Source: Bin55 sp965199895
GTDB lineage: Bacteria > Pseudomonadota > Gammaproteobacteria > Pseudomonadales > Azotimanducaceae
Length of the DNA: 64,000 nucleotides
Direction of reading: 5' to 3'
Assembly: GCA_965199895.1 (NCBI GenBank)
Contig: CBDATJ010000003.1
Span: 1 to 64,000 of the forward strand
The notes beneath the pieces are model-generated. The model worked only from the letters and a program-made list of their open reading frames with translations. It searched no databases and had not been told where the DNA came from. Of the stretch, positions 27,376 to 35,863 are shown piece by piece. Each line of letters opens with the position of its first letter. Position 1 is the first letter of the stretch. A program made the position numbers and the translations under genes.

Positions 27376-28407
27376 TTGGGAGAATTTCTGAATTTTCTAC
27401 TAGTTACCGATGCCTGGTATCCCCAAACCAATGGTGTCGTAGTCTATCTTGACTCACTACGCAAAGCCTTAATCAAACTGGGACACCATGTCGAAGTGAT
27501 TCAGCCTGGGCTGTTTCCTCGGAAGTCTCTACCTCAATACCCCGAGATTGAACTTGCGACGACTCCTTGGCGAATGAGAGACTTTGTTGACTTTCACTCA
27601 ATGGATGTAGTTCACATCCCTACTGAAGGCACGCTAGGATTTGCTGCTCGCATACTGTGCCTAAACCGCAACATCCCTTTTTCTACAGCAGTGCACACCA
27701 AGTTCCCAGAATATGCCAAAATTCTTGCAGGAATCCCGTCCGAATTGGGGTATCTATTTCTACGCTGGTTTCACAAACCTGCTATGACCACAGTTCTGCA
27801 GTCGGCAAGTCAACACGATGAACTGACACAGAAAGGTTTTCACCATCTATCAGTGGTGGGAGGGGGGGTTGACACCGATCTGTTTTGCCCCAAGACACGC
27901 ACTGAAGGGACTAAACCCAGATTACTTTTTGTCGGTCGAGTGAGTAAAGAGAAGAGTGTCGAAGACTTTCTCAAACTACCTATTGAAGCAGACAAAGTTG
28001 TCGTCGGAGATGGTCCTGATCGGCTAAGATTACAGGAGATCCATCCCGATTCACAGTTTCTTGGTTATCGTTTCGGGGAAGAATTAGTGGAAGAATACGC
28101 TCAAGCAGATTGTCTGGTGTTTCCGTCTAGAACTGATACGTTTGGCTTAACCATTGTCGAAGCGATGGCCTGTGGCACTCCGGTAGCTGCTTACCCGGTC
28201 ACGGGTCCGCGAGATGTCATCAAACCAGCGATAACGGGGGTGTTATCAGAGCAATTGATTGAGGCAGTCATCGGTGCACTGAAGTTGGATCGGGAACGAA
28301 TTCGACAAGAATCTCTGCACCATTCGTGGCTCGAAGTTGCCAAACGCTTTATCTCGGCACACAATCCCAACCAAGATGTGGCACGATCCAAACAAATTGC
28401 TGCGTAA
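27376..28407 (+). CDS. GT4 glycosyltransferase, Agt-like
   Basis: A cytoplasmic-face GT-B glycosyltransferase that by context would add a sugar to diacylglycerol released by the preceding PlcP-like enzyme, giving phosphorus-free glycolipids. The N-terminal donor/acceptor motif is TDAWYPQTNGVVVYLDSL, the central FVGRVSKEKSVEDF begins the nucleotide-binding domain, and the GT4 EX7E element is seen in PSRTDTFGLTIVEAMACG. Length is 343 residues. The start is uncertain (TTG at 27376 is the track-independent first candidate; the conserved part begins about six codons later). It is eight bases after the plcP-like gene, surely co-transcribed. The sugar (glucose or glucuronate are the known cases) cannot be read from sequence. 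Confidence 0.8.
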   Translation: MGEFLNFLLVTDAWYPQTNGVVVYLDSLRKALIKLGHHVEVIQPGLFPRKSLPQYPEIELATTPWRMRDFVDFHSMDVVHIPTEGTLGFAARILCLNRNIPFSTAVHTKFPEYAKILAGIPSELGYLFLRWFHKPAMTTVLQSASQHDELTQKGFHHLSVVGGGVDTDLFCPKTRTEGTKPRLLFVGRVSKEKSVEDFLKLPIEADKVVVGDGPDRLRLQEIHPDSQFLGYRFGEELVEEYAQADCLVFPSRTDTFGLTIVEAMACGTPVAAYPVTGPRDVIKPAITGVLSEQLIEAVIGALKLDRERIRQESLHHSWLEVAKRFISAHNPNQDVARSKQIAA

Positions 28408-28433
28408 ACTATGAATGATTCGGTTAGGTTTTT

Positions 28434-28982
28434 TTGTTAGTGGAAATCTCTGTCGATTCAATCTATGCTGAGTTAGGAATCCACGAAGACTATCATCGGA
28501 CGACAAAGCTAACGCAATATCGCGAAACACCTATCGATCTGGTATCTGTGGGTCTAGACGTGTACGGTCGTCCGCAACAACTCCGCAAAGATGCTGCAGC
28601 AGCATGGTTCACGATGCAAACTCACGCTAAGCGCGATGACGTAACCTTACAACTGGTTTCTGCATTTCGGTCAATTGAATACCAAGCACAGGTCATCCGT
28701 CGGCTACTCGAAAAGAAGCAGACTATCGAGGATATTTTGACACGAGTTGCTGCACCGGGTTATAGTGAGCACCAAAGTGGTTGTGCTGTCGACCTGACGA
28801 CCCCACACTATAGGGATTTGGAACAGGAATTTGAGGATTCAGCAGCGTTCCAATGGCTCACTCAGTTTGCAGGTGAGCATCAATTTAAGTTGAGTTATCC
28901 TCCAGGTAATGACTTGGGCGTGATCTACGAGCCCTGGCACTGGTGTTTTCATACTGCTGAGCATTTTGAATCAGCAAATTGA
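28434..28982 (+). CDS. M15B family D,D- or L,D-carboxypeptidase
   Basis: A zinc peptidase of the VanY/LdcB group that trims peptidoglycan stem peptides. The zinc motif SxHxxGxAxD is SEHQSGCAVD with His113 and Asp120, and the distal EPWHW supplies catalytic Glu166 and zinc ligand His169. At 182 residues only the catalytic domain is present. No signal peptide or membrane anchor is seen, which suggests a cytoplasmic recycling role (LdcA-like job) or a non-classical location. The start could be TTG at 28434 or GTG at 28440; an AGG lies upstream. It is on the same strand as the plcP-agt pair, 26 bases later, and converges on the EF-hand gene. Confidence 0.85.
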   Translation: MLVEISVDSIYAELGIHEDYHRTTKLTQYRETPIDLVSVGLDVYGRPQQLRKDAAAAWFTMQTHAKRDDVTLQLVSAFRSIEYQAQVIRRLLEKKQTIEDILTRVAAPGYSEHQSGCAVDLTTPHYRDLEQEFEDSAAFQWLTQFAGEHQFKLSYPPGNDLGVIYEPWHWCFHTAEHFESAN

Positions 28983-28989
28983 CACGCTA

Positions 28990-29733
28990 CTATTGATTAG
29001 TCGTCGTACTGTCCGCTCCTTCGGCGGTAGGAAGGTAGTGCCAATTCTGATCCCAGCTTTGCCATAACTCTTGCGAGAGTCTTCTCATAACCGCGAGGTC
29101 TTCGATCTTGGAAATTTCAGCTTGAGACAAAGATCCATCACCGTTTTCGTCGTACTCTTGTGCGATATCAAGGTGAGCACTGTATTCGACTAGTTCAACA
29201 GATCCACTACCATTGGTATCCAGCTCGTTGAAGCCAATTTCCAGCATATGATGCCGCAAACTAACGTGCTGAGCATCGAACTCCTCTCGGTCGACCATAC
29301 CGTCTTTGTTGGTATCTGCTACGTCGTAGCGATCAACGTCCTCTTCCCAGCGATTAAAAATCGTCTGCACCAACATATATCTCTGACTCAATAGTTGCAT
29401 CTCTTCTGAAGCCCAATTAGGTTGTTCTTCACTTTCATTCTGTGGTGGATATTCAAAGAGAATTTCATCTAAACTGATGGTGCCGTTCTCGTCTTCGTCT
29501 AGTATGTTGAAAGACTTCTCAGTACCTTCACGCATCTCAGAGATTTCTCTGCTACGATTCTGCCACTGGTACATAGCTGATGCTTCGTAATCGGCTGCAG
29601 CTTGCTCTGCTGCTAGGACAGCACCATCTGCAATGTAGACCCCAGATGATGTGGCTGTTTGTGCAAGCAAGACACTACCCAAAACTACACAAGAAAAGCT
29701 TGCTGCAACAAATTTGAGGGTGGGTAATTTCAT
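28990..29733 (-). CDS. Secreted EF-hand calcium-binding protein
   Basis: A 247-residue exported protein with a Sec signal peptide (about 1-25, ending near LLAQTA). Four canonical EF-hand loops follow: 79-90 (DEDENGTISLDE), 140-151 (DTNKDGMVDREE), 172-183 (DTNGSGSVELVE) and 195-206 (DENGDGSLSQAE). Each has acidic or oxygen ligands at positions 1, 3, 5 and a closing Glu at 12, with Gly at 6, so all should bind calcium. No enzymatic domain is visible. The role is unknown; a periplasmic calcium buffer or sensor is the simple reading. It is transcribed alone, divergent from the MFS-acyltransferase gene. Confidence 0.85.
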   Translation of the reverse strand: MKLPTLKFVAASFSCVVLGSVLLAQTATSSGVYIADGAVLAAEQAAADYEASAMYQWQNRSREISEMREGTEKSFNILDEDENGTISLDEILFEYPPQNESEEQPNWASEEMQLLSQRYMLVQTIFNRWEEDVDRYDVADTNKDGMVDREEFDAQHVSLRHHMLEIGFNELDTNGSGSVELVEYSAHLDIAQEYDENGDGSLSQAEISKIEDLAVMRRLSQELWQSWDQNWHYLPTAEGADSTTTNQ

Positions 29734-29900
29734 TTAAGAACTCCAAACGCAGGGTGGACTTCAAAAATTGAACTGAAGTCTCTCATTAACTGAAGATTCT
29801 ATCATAGTTCCCGCTCAATTTGATTCATTTGTCTTGCTACGGTGCCAGAAACAGCTGCGATTAAGTGAGTTTTCACTCGCTTCCTGAAATCATCACAATC

Positions 29901-29906
29901 TATAAT
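29901..29906 (+). promoter_or_regulatory. Candidate -10 box for the MFS-acyltransferase gene
   Basis: A perfect TATAAT hexamer lies about 80 bases before the gene start in the 252-base divergent intergenic region. No good -35 box is found at 16-18 bases, so an activator may be needed or the hexamer may be chance. Confidence 0.3.
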
Positions 29907-29985
29907 AGCTTGAGTCTTCTAAGGATTCATTTCCACGAGCTCATCCATTCTCGGACCAACGCTTCAGTAATTTTCTACCTCAAGA

Positions 29986-31953
29986 ATGAGTGAGTCTTCG
30001 CAATTTCGATTGATGGGACAACGGCGGTTTCTACCGCTGTTTATCACCCAATTCATGGGTGCATTCAACGATAACCTTTACAAAGCTGGACTCTTAGCTC
30101 TATTCACATACACAACTCTTGTTGCTGAAGATCGTGAATCTCTATATGCAAATCTAGCTACCCTACTACTGTCCTCCCCATTTTTCCTATTTTCTTCGAC
30201 TGCAGGAACTCTTGCGGATTACTATGAAAAGTCGAGACTGATTCAATATGTGAAGATTGGCGAACTGCTGATTGCAGTACTGATCGTTGTGGCATTTATC
30301 ACCCGTACCCCGTGGTTCATGTTGGTGGTGATATTTCTTCTAGGGACGCAATCAGCATTTTTTGGACCTCTCAAGTTCTCTATCATCCCCCAACATTTGA
30401 AAGAAACTGAGTTAGTAGGAGGTAATGCCCTCATAGGAGGAGGCACTCTCGTTGCAATTCTTTTAGGAACCATCCTGGGAACTGCCATGGCTCGTCATGG
30501 AAACGTTAGCGAGCTTCATGGTACTGTAGACGGAGCTGCATCCGGGAATGGTGGATTTTTCACCTGGATCAATGAATTACGGGAAACGGTTCCCTTTGAA
30601 CTAGCAATTTTGATCATGATTGTGGCCATCGTAGGACTCATTTCGTCGTATAGGATTCCGAAAGCACCCTCACACTACCAAGGTACCCCTAAGTGGAACC
30701 CCATCATGGAGACGTTCCGACTTTTCGTCATTGCCAGTGAACGTAAAGCAGTGTTCCAGTCTGTATTTGGAGTATCCTGGTTTTGGACTTTAGGAGCGGT
30801 TTACCTTACACAGCTTCCCAAACTGACTGAATCTTACCTGTTTGGTAAGCCCGAGGTCTATGTCTTTCTGTTGTGTTTGGTGACGCTTGCAATCGCTTTC
30901 GGTTCAGTAGCGTGCGAACTACTTTCAAGAAAACGCGTTGAGATGGGACTGGTCCCGATTGGTGCCATATTTGTCAGCGTAATCGGATTGGACTTTTACT
31001 TTGCTGTCACCGCGGTGAGTACCATGGGGGGAGAAGGATTACGTACGTTAGGGCAGTTTTTCTCTGAATGGACTTCTTATCGTATTCTTTTGGACCTGTT
31101 CATCATTGGTTTCGCTCTAGGGCTTTACTTCGTACCCCTCCAGTCTCTCATTCAAGCGCGTACTCCCGTAGATCGTCGTGCTAGAGTGATTGCAGCTAAC
31201 AACATTCTCAATGCTGCAATCATTGCTGTAGGGATTATGTTTTCTCTACTTTGGATCGAAGTGATAGGTTGGAATCTCCCAACCTTGCTTCTGTTTTTTA
31301 CATGCTTCAATGCTGTAGTCTCAATCTACATATTTTTGCAAGTACCGGAATTCACATTGCGGTTCGTGGTTTGGATACTATCTCACTCTTTGTACCGAGT
31401 ACGGCACCAAGGCATAGATCTCGTACCCGAAAGGGGTGGTGCTTTAATTGTTTGCAACCACGTTAGCTACATTGATGCACTAGTGTTGGCAGGTGCAGTT
31501 CGTAGACCGATACGCTTCGTGATGTCTAAAGATGTCTACGAGACCCGGGTTATGAACTATTTGTTTAAGGCCTGTAGAACTATCCCCATCACACCTAAGA
31601 AAGCCGATCCCGATGCCTACGAAGAAGCATTCGGAGAAATTCAAGAAGCACTCGAGAATGGAGATTTACTCTGTATCTTCCCAGAGGGGAGATTAACACC
31701 TGATGGTGAAATTAAAGAGTTCAGGTCTGGAGTCCTAAAGATCCTTGAAAGTTCTCCGGTACCGGTGATCCCTGCAGCTCTGCGTGGATTGTGGGGTTCT
31801 AAATTTACTCACCACGGTGATGGATTGTGGAAAGGATCAATGAAACTATGGTCCAAACTAGAAGTCGCTTTAGCTGAACCAGTAGAAGCGGAGGATGTAG
31901 AACTGTCCAAGCTTCAGTACAGGGTGATGACGCTCCGTGGTGCATTGCAATAA
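29986..31953 (+). CDS. MFS (LplT-like) carrier fused to PlsC-type acyltransferase
   Basis: Residues 10-455 form an MFS carrier like the lysophospholipid flippase LplT (FMGAFNDNLYKAGLLAL, FFGPLKFSIIPQ). Residues 470-655 form a lysophospholipid acyltransferase with the catalytic NHVSYIDAL (His492, Asp497) and FPEGR (565-569). Together they would import lysophospholipid to the cytoplasmic face and re-acylate it. Many relatives carry a third acyl-ACP synthetase (Aas) domain of about 500 residues; here the protein ends after 655 residues and the next gene is unrelated, so an external acyl donor system is needed. ATG at 29986 gives the standard N-terminus. Confidence 0.88.
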   Translation: MSESSQFRLMGQRRFLPLFITQFMGAFNDNLYKAGLLALFTYTTLVAEDRESLYANLATLLLSSPFFLFSSTAGTLADYYEKSRLIQYVKIGELLIAVLIVVAFITRTPWFMLVVIFLLGTQSAFFGPLKFSIIPQHLKETELVGGNALIGGGTLVAILLGTILGTAMARHGNVSELHGTVDGAASGNGGFFTWINELRETVPFELAILIMIVAIVGLISSYRIPKAPSHYQGTPKWNPIMETFRLFVIASERKAVFQSVFGVSWFWTLGAVYLTQLPKLTESYLFGKPEVYVFLLCLVTLAIAFGSVACELLSRKRVEMGLVPIGAIFVSVIGLDFYFAVTAVSTMGGEGLRTLGQFFSEWTSYRILLDLFIIGFALGLYFVPLQSLIQARTPVDRRARVIAANNILNAAIIAVGIMFSLLWIEVIGWNLPTLLLFFTCFNAVVSIYIFLQVPEFTLRFVVWILSHSLYRVRHQGIDLVPERGGALIVCNHVSYIDALVLAGAVRRPIRFVMSKDVYETRVMNYLFKACRTIPITPKKADPDAYEEAFGEIQEALENGDLLCIFPEGRLTPDGEIKEFRSGVLKILESSPVPVIPAALRGLWGSKFTHHGDGLWKGSMKLWSKLEVALAEPVEAEDVELSKLQYRVMTLRGALQ

Positions 31954-32347
31954 GAGGTCGCTCAGTTCACAGCATCCACGGCAATTTCCAATCTTTCGTC
32001 CACACTGGCATGAGCGACCTACCCAACTACTGCAGGTTGAGATTGAGACGGAACATCAACTTGATGATATTAGAATCGCAAAGCATCAAGACGCAGTTAT
32101 CGCAGCCTACCGAATCAAAAAATCCACACCTATTGACTTTGAATTACTCGACTTGGCAGTCTTGACCCAATACCAGAACTTAGGTCTGGAAAATTGGATG
32201 GTTCTCCACGCAGTAGGGCTCATTGAATCGAGAGGAGGGCGCAAAGTTCATGCTAGACTCACCGGACCTATTGCTCATTTCTTGACAGAAATCGGTTTTT
32301 CTGAACTGAACGAGAACCGGTATTTGCTGGAACTAACTCCAGAATGA
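31937..32347 (+). CDS. Small GNAT-like protein
   Basis: The 136-residue product resembles the C-terminal half of GNAT N-acetyltransferases: LAVLTQYQNLGLENWMVLHA fits the acetyl-CoA-binding motif region (normally Q/RxxGxG/A, here QNLGLEN), followed by a helix, and IGFSELNENRYLLEL as the closing strands. Similarity is only moderate, so this could be a reduced or degenerate acetyltransferase. The start is uncertain: GTG at 31937 overlaps the previous gene by 17 bases and a later internal start is possible. It is followed by the lumazine synthase gene 13 bases on. No substrate can be inferred. Confidence 0.55.
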   Translation: MVHCNKRSLSSQHPRQFPIFRPHWHERPTQLLQVEIETEHQLDDIRIAKHQDAVIAAYRIKKSTPIDFELLDLAVLTQYQNLGLENWMVLHAVGLIESRGGRKVHARLTGPIAHFLTEIGFSELNENRYLLELTPE

Positions 32348-32360
32348 GTGATTCAACACT

Positions 32361-32876
32361 ATGACCATGCAATTAGTAAATACGGAAGAATTACCCTACA
32401 TCAAGGGATCCAAAGTTCTCATTCTCGCATCGAAGTGGCACAGAGAGTATGTCAATCGCATGGTTTCTGTATGTGAACAAGTCTTAAGAGATCATGGAGC
32501 AGAAGTTCAAACAGATATTGTCTCCGGTACCTTTGAATTTCCCATTGCCGCTTCGATAGTTTCAAAGCTCGTTGATGACATCGATGTACTCATCTGTATG
32601 AGTGTGGTGCTAAAAGGTGATACTGAGCACGACAAGGTCATCGTGAACACTGCAGTTGACCGTCTCAGCGAAATCTCCATAGCCAACGACTTAGTGATCA
32701 TCAATGGAATAGTTCCCGCAAACAGTATCGAACAGATTCAAGCTCGAACTCAACATGATGAATTTAATAAAGGGATTGAATTTGCGGTAGCTGCATTAGA
32801 GATGATTGAATGGAAAAACAGCATGTACCAGCGCTACTCTGTAGTGAAACCTGAGTGTTCAAGCTCTGTTTCCTGA
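32361..32876 (+). CDS. Divergent 6,7-dimethyl-8-ribityllumazine synthase
   Basis: Lumazine synthase condenses the ribityl-pyrimidine with dihydroxybutanone phosphate in riboflavin synthesis. Family landmarks are recognisable: ILASKWHREYVNRM at the start (Trp26 at the aromatic stacking site), SGTFEFPIAA (usually PGAFEIPLAA), LKGDTEHDKVI with His90 (usually RGxTxHFD/E) and NGIVPANSIEQIQAR. The phenylalanine after His90 and several neighbours differ. Length is 171 residues. It is not with other rib genes but between a GNAT-like gene and a GH20/kinase pair. It may be a second RibH isoform, as in rhizobia and Brucella, or have another job. I therefore leave the symbol blank. Confidence 0.72.
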   Translation: MTMQLVNTEELPYIKGSKVLILASKWHREYVNRMVSVCEQVLRDHGAEVQTDIVSGTFEFPIAASIVSKLVDDIDVLICMSVVLKGDTEHDKVIVNTAVDRLSEISIANDLVIINGIVPANSIEQIQARTQHDEFNKGIEFAVAALEMIEWKNSMYQRYSVVKPECSSSVS

Positions 32877-32931
32877 CCACATAGAACCCAACGGATCCCT
32901 CGAAGAAATTAGTTCTGAGTCATCACTCACT

Positions 32932-34839
32932 ATGGGATTGATGCCCTATCCCAAATCGGTTGAGATATATGAAGGGTGTCTACAGATTTCAGATGGCTCA
33001 TTGCTGATTCGAGAGTGTGGATCAGATCGTGTACGGAGATTGATTCAACCCCTTGACTTTGGTGAAGCAGATCTCTACTGTCACATCAACCATAGACTGG
33101 GAACAAGGGTGCCGTGTATGGAAAGCGATTGTTCCTACACCATGGTGATAGATGATCAAGGGATCACGATACGGTCTCCTGAAGAGTGGGGGGCTATCAC
33201 CGCGGTCAGTACTCTCACTCAACTTCTACTCCTTTACTCAGATAACTTACCCTACTGCACCATCACTGATGCACCGACTTATCCGTGGCGAGGGTTGATG
33301 ATCGACACAGCAAGACATTTCATCACCCTTCCCACTCTGAAACGTACGTGCGAATTCATGCACTACTTCAAGATGAATGTTTTGCACCTGCATTTGACCG
33401 ACGATCAAGCATTTCGTTTTGGAACAGAGCAATTTGAGGAGTTAGTCTCAGACTCTTACTACACTAAATCGGAGTTAGCTGAGTTAATAGCGTTCGCTGC
33501 TGATCGGGCTATCAGAGTGGTACCTGAAATCGATGTTCCAGGACACACCAGTTCTTGGCTGCTCGCTCACCCTGAATGGGGAACCCAACCTGCGGATAGT
33601 TCTTCTACCAGCTTATTTGGTGCACACTCGGAGTGTCTAGATCCCTCAAACCCCGAAGTCGTCAAGGATATCACCACGATCTTTGAAGAAGTTGCTGAAA
33701 CATTTCCGGACGACTACATACACACTGGAGGAGACGAAGTGGACCAAACTTGGTGGGAAGAGTCAGAGAAGGTTCAGAACTGGGCTAGCAAATTAGGACT
33801 CAAAGACACACGAGCTATTCAGTCACACTTCACCCACTCTGTGTGCAAATCACTTCGTCAGCAAAGTAAAAGACCGATCGTGTGGGATGAAGCACTCCAC
33901 GAAGATCTTCCGGAATGGGTGACAGTGCAAGCGTGGCGTGGGAGTTCTCCCAGAGATCGAGCCGTCGATTCTGGGCATGCTACCATCGTTTCTTCACCCT
34001 ACTACCTGGATTTACACTATCCAGCTCGTATCCATCACAGCTACTGGCCGGATATGTCTACGAAAGAATGGTTCGCTGCAGATGACCAGGTAATGTCAGA
34101 TCCGTCACTCGAACATGTTCAAGATGGAGTGCGTTGGCATCTGAACATGGGAGACTCCGAGTGGTCAAATCAGGGGTTGAAGGGGGAGATTGTCGGTGGT
34201 GAAGCGTGTATGTGGAGTGAACTAGTCACCGACGAATTATTGCACACCCGAGTTTGGACCCGCACACCCGCTATTGCTGAACGATACTGGAATGGGGCTG
34301 AAAGGAAAGATGATGTCTACAACCGTTTATGGACACATCTAGAGCATCTTCCGAAGATAGGATTCCCTCGTGTTGTGGACTATCAGTCGATTCATGAGTG
34401 TGTCGAGTTGATGCCACTTTTTGAAATGTTGGAACCCGTCAAGTGGTATGCTCGTCTACTATCGATGGATCTGGTTCGCGCAAGAGCAAAAGGTTTATCA
34501 GAGGGATCGTATACCGAACGACCTTACAACGTGCACACACCATTGAATCGGGTAGTCGACCGATTACCACCAGAGAGCTTGTCAACTATTCGCTTTATCG
34601 ATGCCTGGAAACAAGAAAAAGATATATCTGCTTGGTTGCGTGGCTGGAAAGAACAAGCGCAGATTTTTGATGAATGTGTGTCAAATTTTCCGAATTTAGA
34701 AGAACTGAGACAGGCTTCAGCTGCGCTTGCGGAATTAGCAAATGTCGCAGAGGGAGTCTCTCCTTTCGAAGATCGACTCCTCGGGCCTTTTGGGGAATAC
34801 CTATTGCCGGTAGCACTCGCTTTCCGTGAAGATACCTAA
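32932..34839 (+). CDS. GH20 beta-N-acetylhexosaminidase
   Basis: This enzyme removes terminal GlcNAc or GalNAc residues by substrate-assisted catalysis. The N-terminal 110 residues are the GH20b alpha/beta domain; the TIM barrel starts near YPWRGLMIDTARHF (118-131). The catalytic Asp-Glu pair is in HTGGDEVDQTWW (Asp268, Glu269), and WDEA, VQAWRG and GGEACMWSE line the pocket. No signal peptide is seen, so it appears cytoplasmic and probably works on imported disaccharides or on recycled muropeptide sugars (a NagZ-like but GH20 route). Length is 635. It overlaps the kinase gene by 14 bases, which fits hydrolysis followed by sugar phosphorylation. Confidence 0.9.
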   Translation: MGLMPYPKSVEIYEGCLQISDGSLLIRECGSDRVRRLIQPLDFGEADLYCHINHRLGTRVPCMESDCSYTMVIDDQGITIRSPEEWGAITAVSTLTQLLLLYSDNLPYCTITDAPTYPWRGLMIDTARHFITLPTLKRTCEFMHYFKMNVLHLHLTDDQAFRFGTEQFEELVSDSYYTKSELAELIAFAADRAIRVVPEIDVPGHTSSWLLAHPEWGTQPADSSSTSLFGAHSECLDPSNPEVVKDITTIFEEVAETFPDDYIHTGGDEVDQTWWEESEKVQNWASKLGLKDTRAIQSHFTHSVCKSLRQQSKRPIVWDEALHEDLPEWVTVQAWRGSSPRDRAVDSGHATIVSSPYYLDLHYPARIHHSYWPDMSTKEWFAADDQVMSDPSLEHVQDGVRWHLNMGDSEWSNQGLKGEIVGGEACMWSELVTDELLHTRVWTRTPAIAERYWNGAERKDDVYNRLWTHLEHLPKIGFPRVVDYQSIHECVELMPLFEMLEPVKWYARLLSMDLVRARAKGLSEGSYTERPYNVHTPLNRVVDRLPPESLSTIRFIDAWKQEKDISAWLRGWKEQAQIFDECVSNFPNLEELRQASAALAELANVAEGVSPFEDRLLGPFGEYLLPVALAFREDT

Positions 34840-35863
34840 AGAAGTATTAGGTGGCTGGAATTTGAAGGGTCCAGCCATCAGACTTGGAAACGGACTCATC
34901 AACGACACATTTCGTGTTGATGATTGTTTTGTCCTGCAAAGGGTTAACTCTTCTGTGTTCACAGATCCCAAAGCAACTATTGACAATCATCTCAAGATAT
35001 TGGCTATTTTGCCAGATCTGGTACCCAATCTACAACCCACTATAGATGGAGGTCATAGCTTACTAGACGACGAGGGGCACCTCTGGCGACTGTGTGACTA
35101 CTATGAAGGACACACCTACGAAGAGCTACCCGATTCATTGTGTCGAACAGCTGGCAGTGCTTTTGGTCAGTTTCTTACTCGAACGCAGACGTTTGAACTC
35201 ACTCTTCGACCGAGTATAGAACGATTTCACAATCTAGGAAAGTACCTAGAGGAACTAGAAGAGTTCCGTTCTTCACAGGCAAACTCACCAGAGTGGAAGA
35301 TGATATTCGAAACCTACTATGACATGCCAAACTATGCTCGAGAGATTCAAACTATCCACGGAGACTGTAAAGTGAACAATTTGCTGTTCAACTCTGAGTC
35401 TTCTTCAGTCCTACGGATACTTGATCTGGACACGGTAATGTATGGTCATCCTGCGTGGGACTATGGTGACCTCATTCGATCGGTTGCCGCAGGTTCGGCT
35501 CGCACGACACAATGGAGAGAAATCCTAGAAACTAGAATCGTACAGACCACTGAGGGGTTTTTTCAAGAATTCACACCTAGGAGCAATAAACTTGCAACGA
35601 GTGAATATTCTCTCGCTCCAAGTTATATGAGCATGATGTTGGGAATCCGATTTCTCACAGATCACTACCGAGGAGATCAATATTTCCGGGTCGAGAGACA
35701 CGGTGACAATCTTGTTCGTGCTCGTCAACAATTGGATCTTGCTACCAAATTACGGGATATGAGAGTGGTGATCGAAGAGTTCGTGGAGCCGAGTGTTCGA
35801 GGTAGAGCAAGCGATATGCAGGATCAGTCTTCGACTGACTGTTCAAGGAATAGATGTGACTAG
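34826..35863 (+). CDS. nahK: N-acetylhexosamine kinase, NahK-like (APH fold)
   Basis: The protein is an aminoglycoside-phosphotransferase-fold kinase. The N-terminal GNGLINDTF and VLQRVNSSVFTDP match the NahK group, which phosphorylates GlcNAc or GalNAc at the anomeric position. The catalytic loop is HGDCKVNN (Asp180, Asn185), and the metal-binding segment is ILDLDTVMYG (Asp202) followed by DYGDLIR. Length is 345. GTG at 34826 is within the hexosaminidase 3' end, so the genes are coupled: GH20 releases the sugar, NahK activates it to the 1-phosphate for nucleotide-sugar formation. The exact sugar is inferred from family and context. The C-terminus overlaps the next lipoprotein gene by eight bases. 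Confidence 0.8.
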   Translation: MKIPKEVLGGWNLKGPAIRLGNGLINDTFRVDDCFVLQRVNSSVFTDPKATIDNHLKILAILPDLVPNLQPTIDGGHSLLDDEGHLWRLCDYYEGHTYEELPDSLCRTAGSAFGQFLTRTQTFELTLRPSIERFHNLGKYLEELEEFRSSQANSPEWKMIFETYYDMPNYAREIQTIHGDCKVNNLLFNSESSSVLRILDLDTVMYGHPAWDYGDLIRSVAAGSARTTQWREILETRIVQTTEGFFQEFTPRSNKLATSEYSLAPSYMSMMLGIRFLTDHYRGDQYFRVERHGDNLVRARQQLDLATKLRDMRVVIEEFVEPSVRGRASDMQDQSSTDCSRNRCD

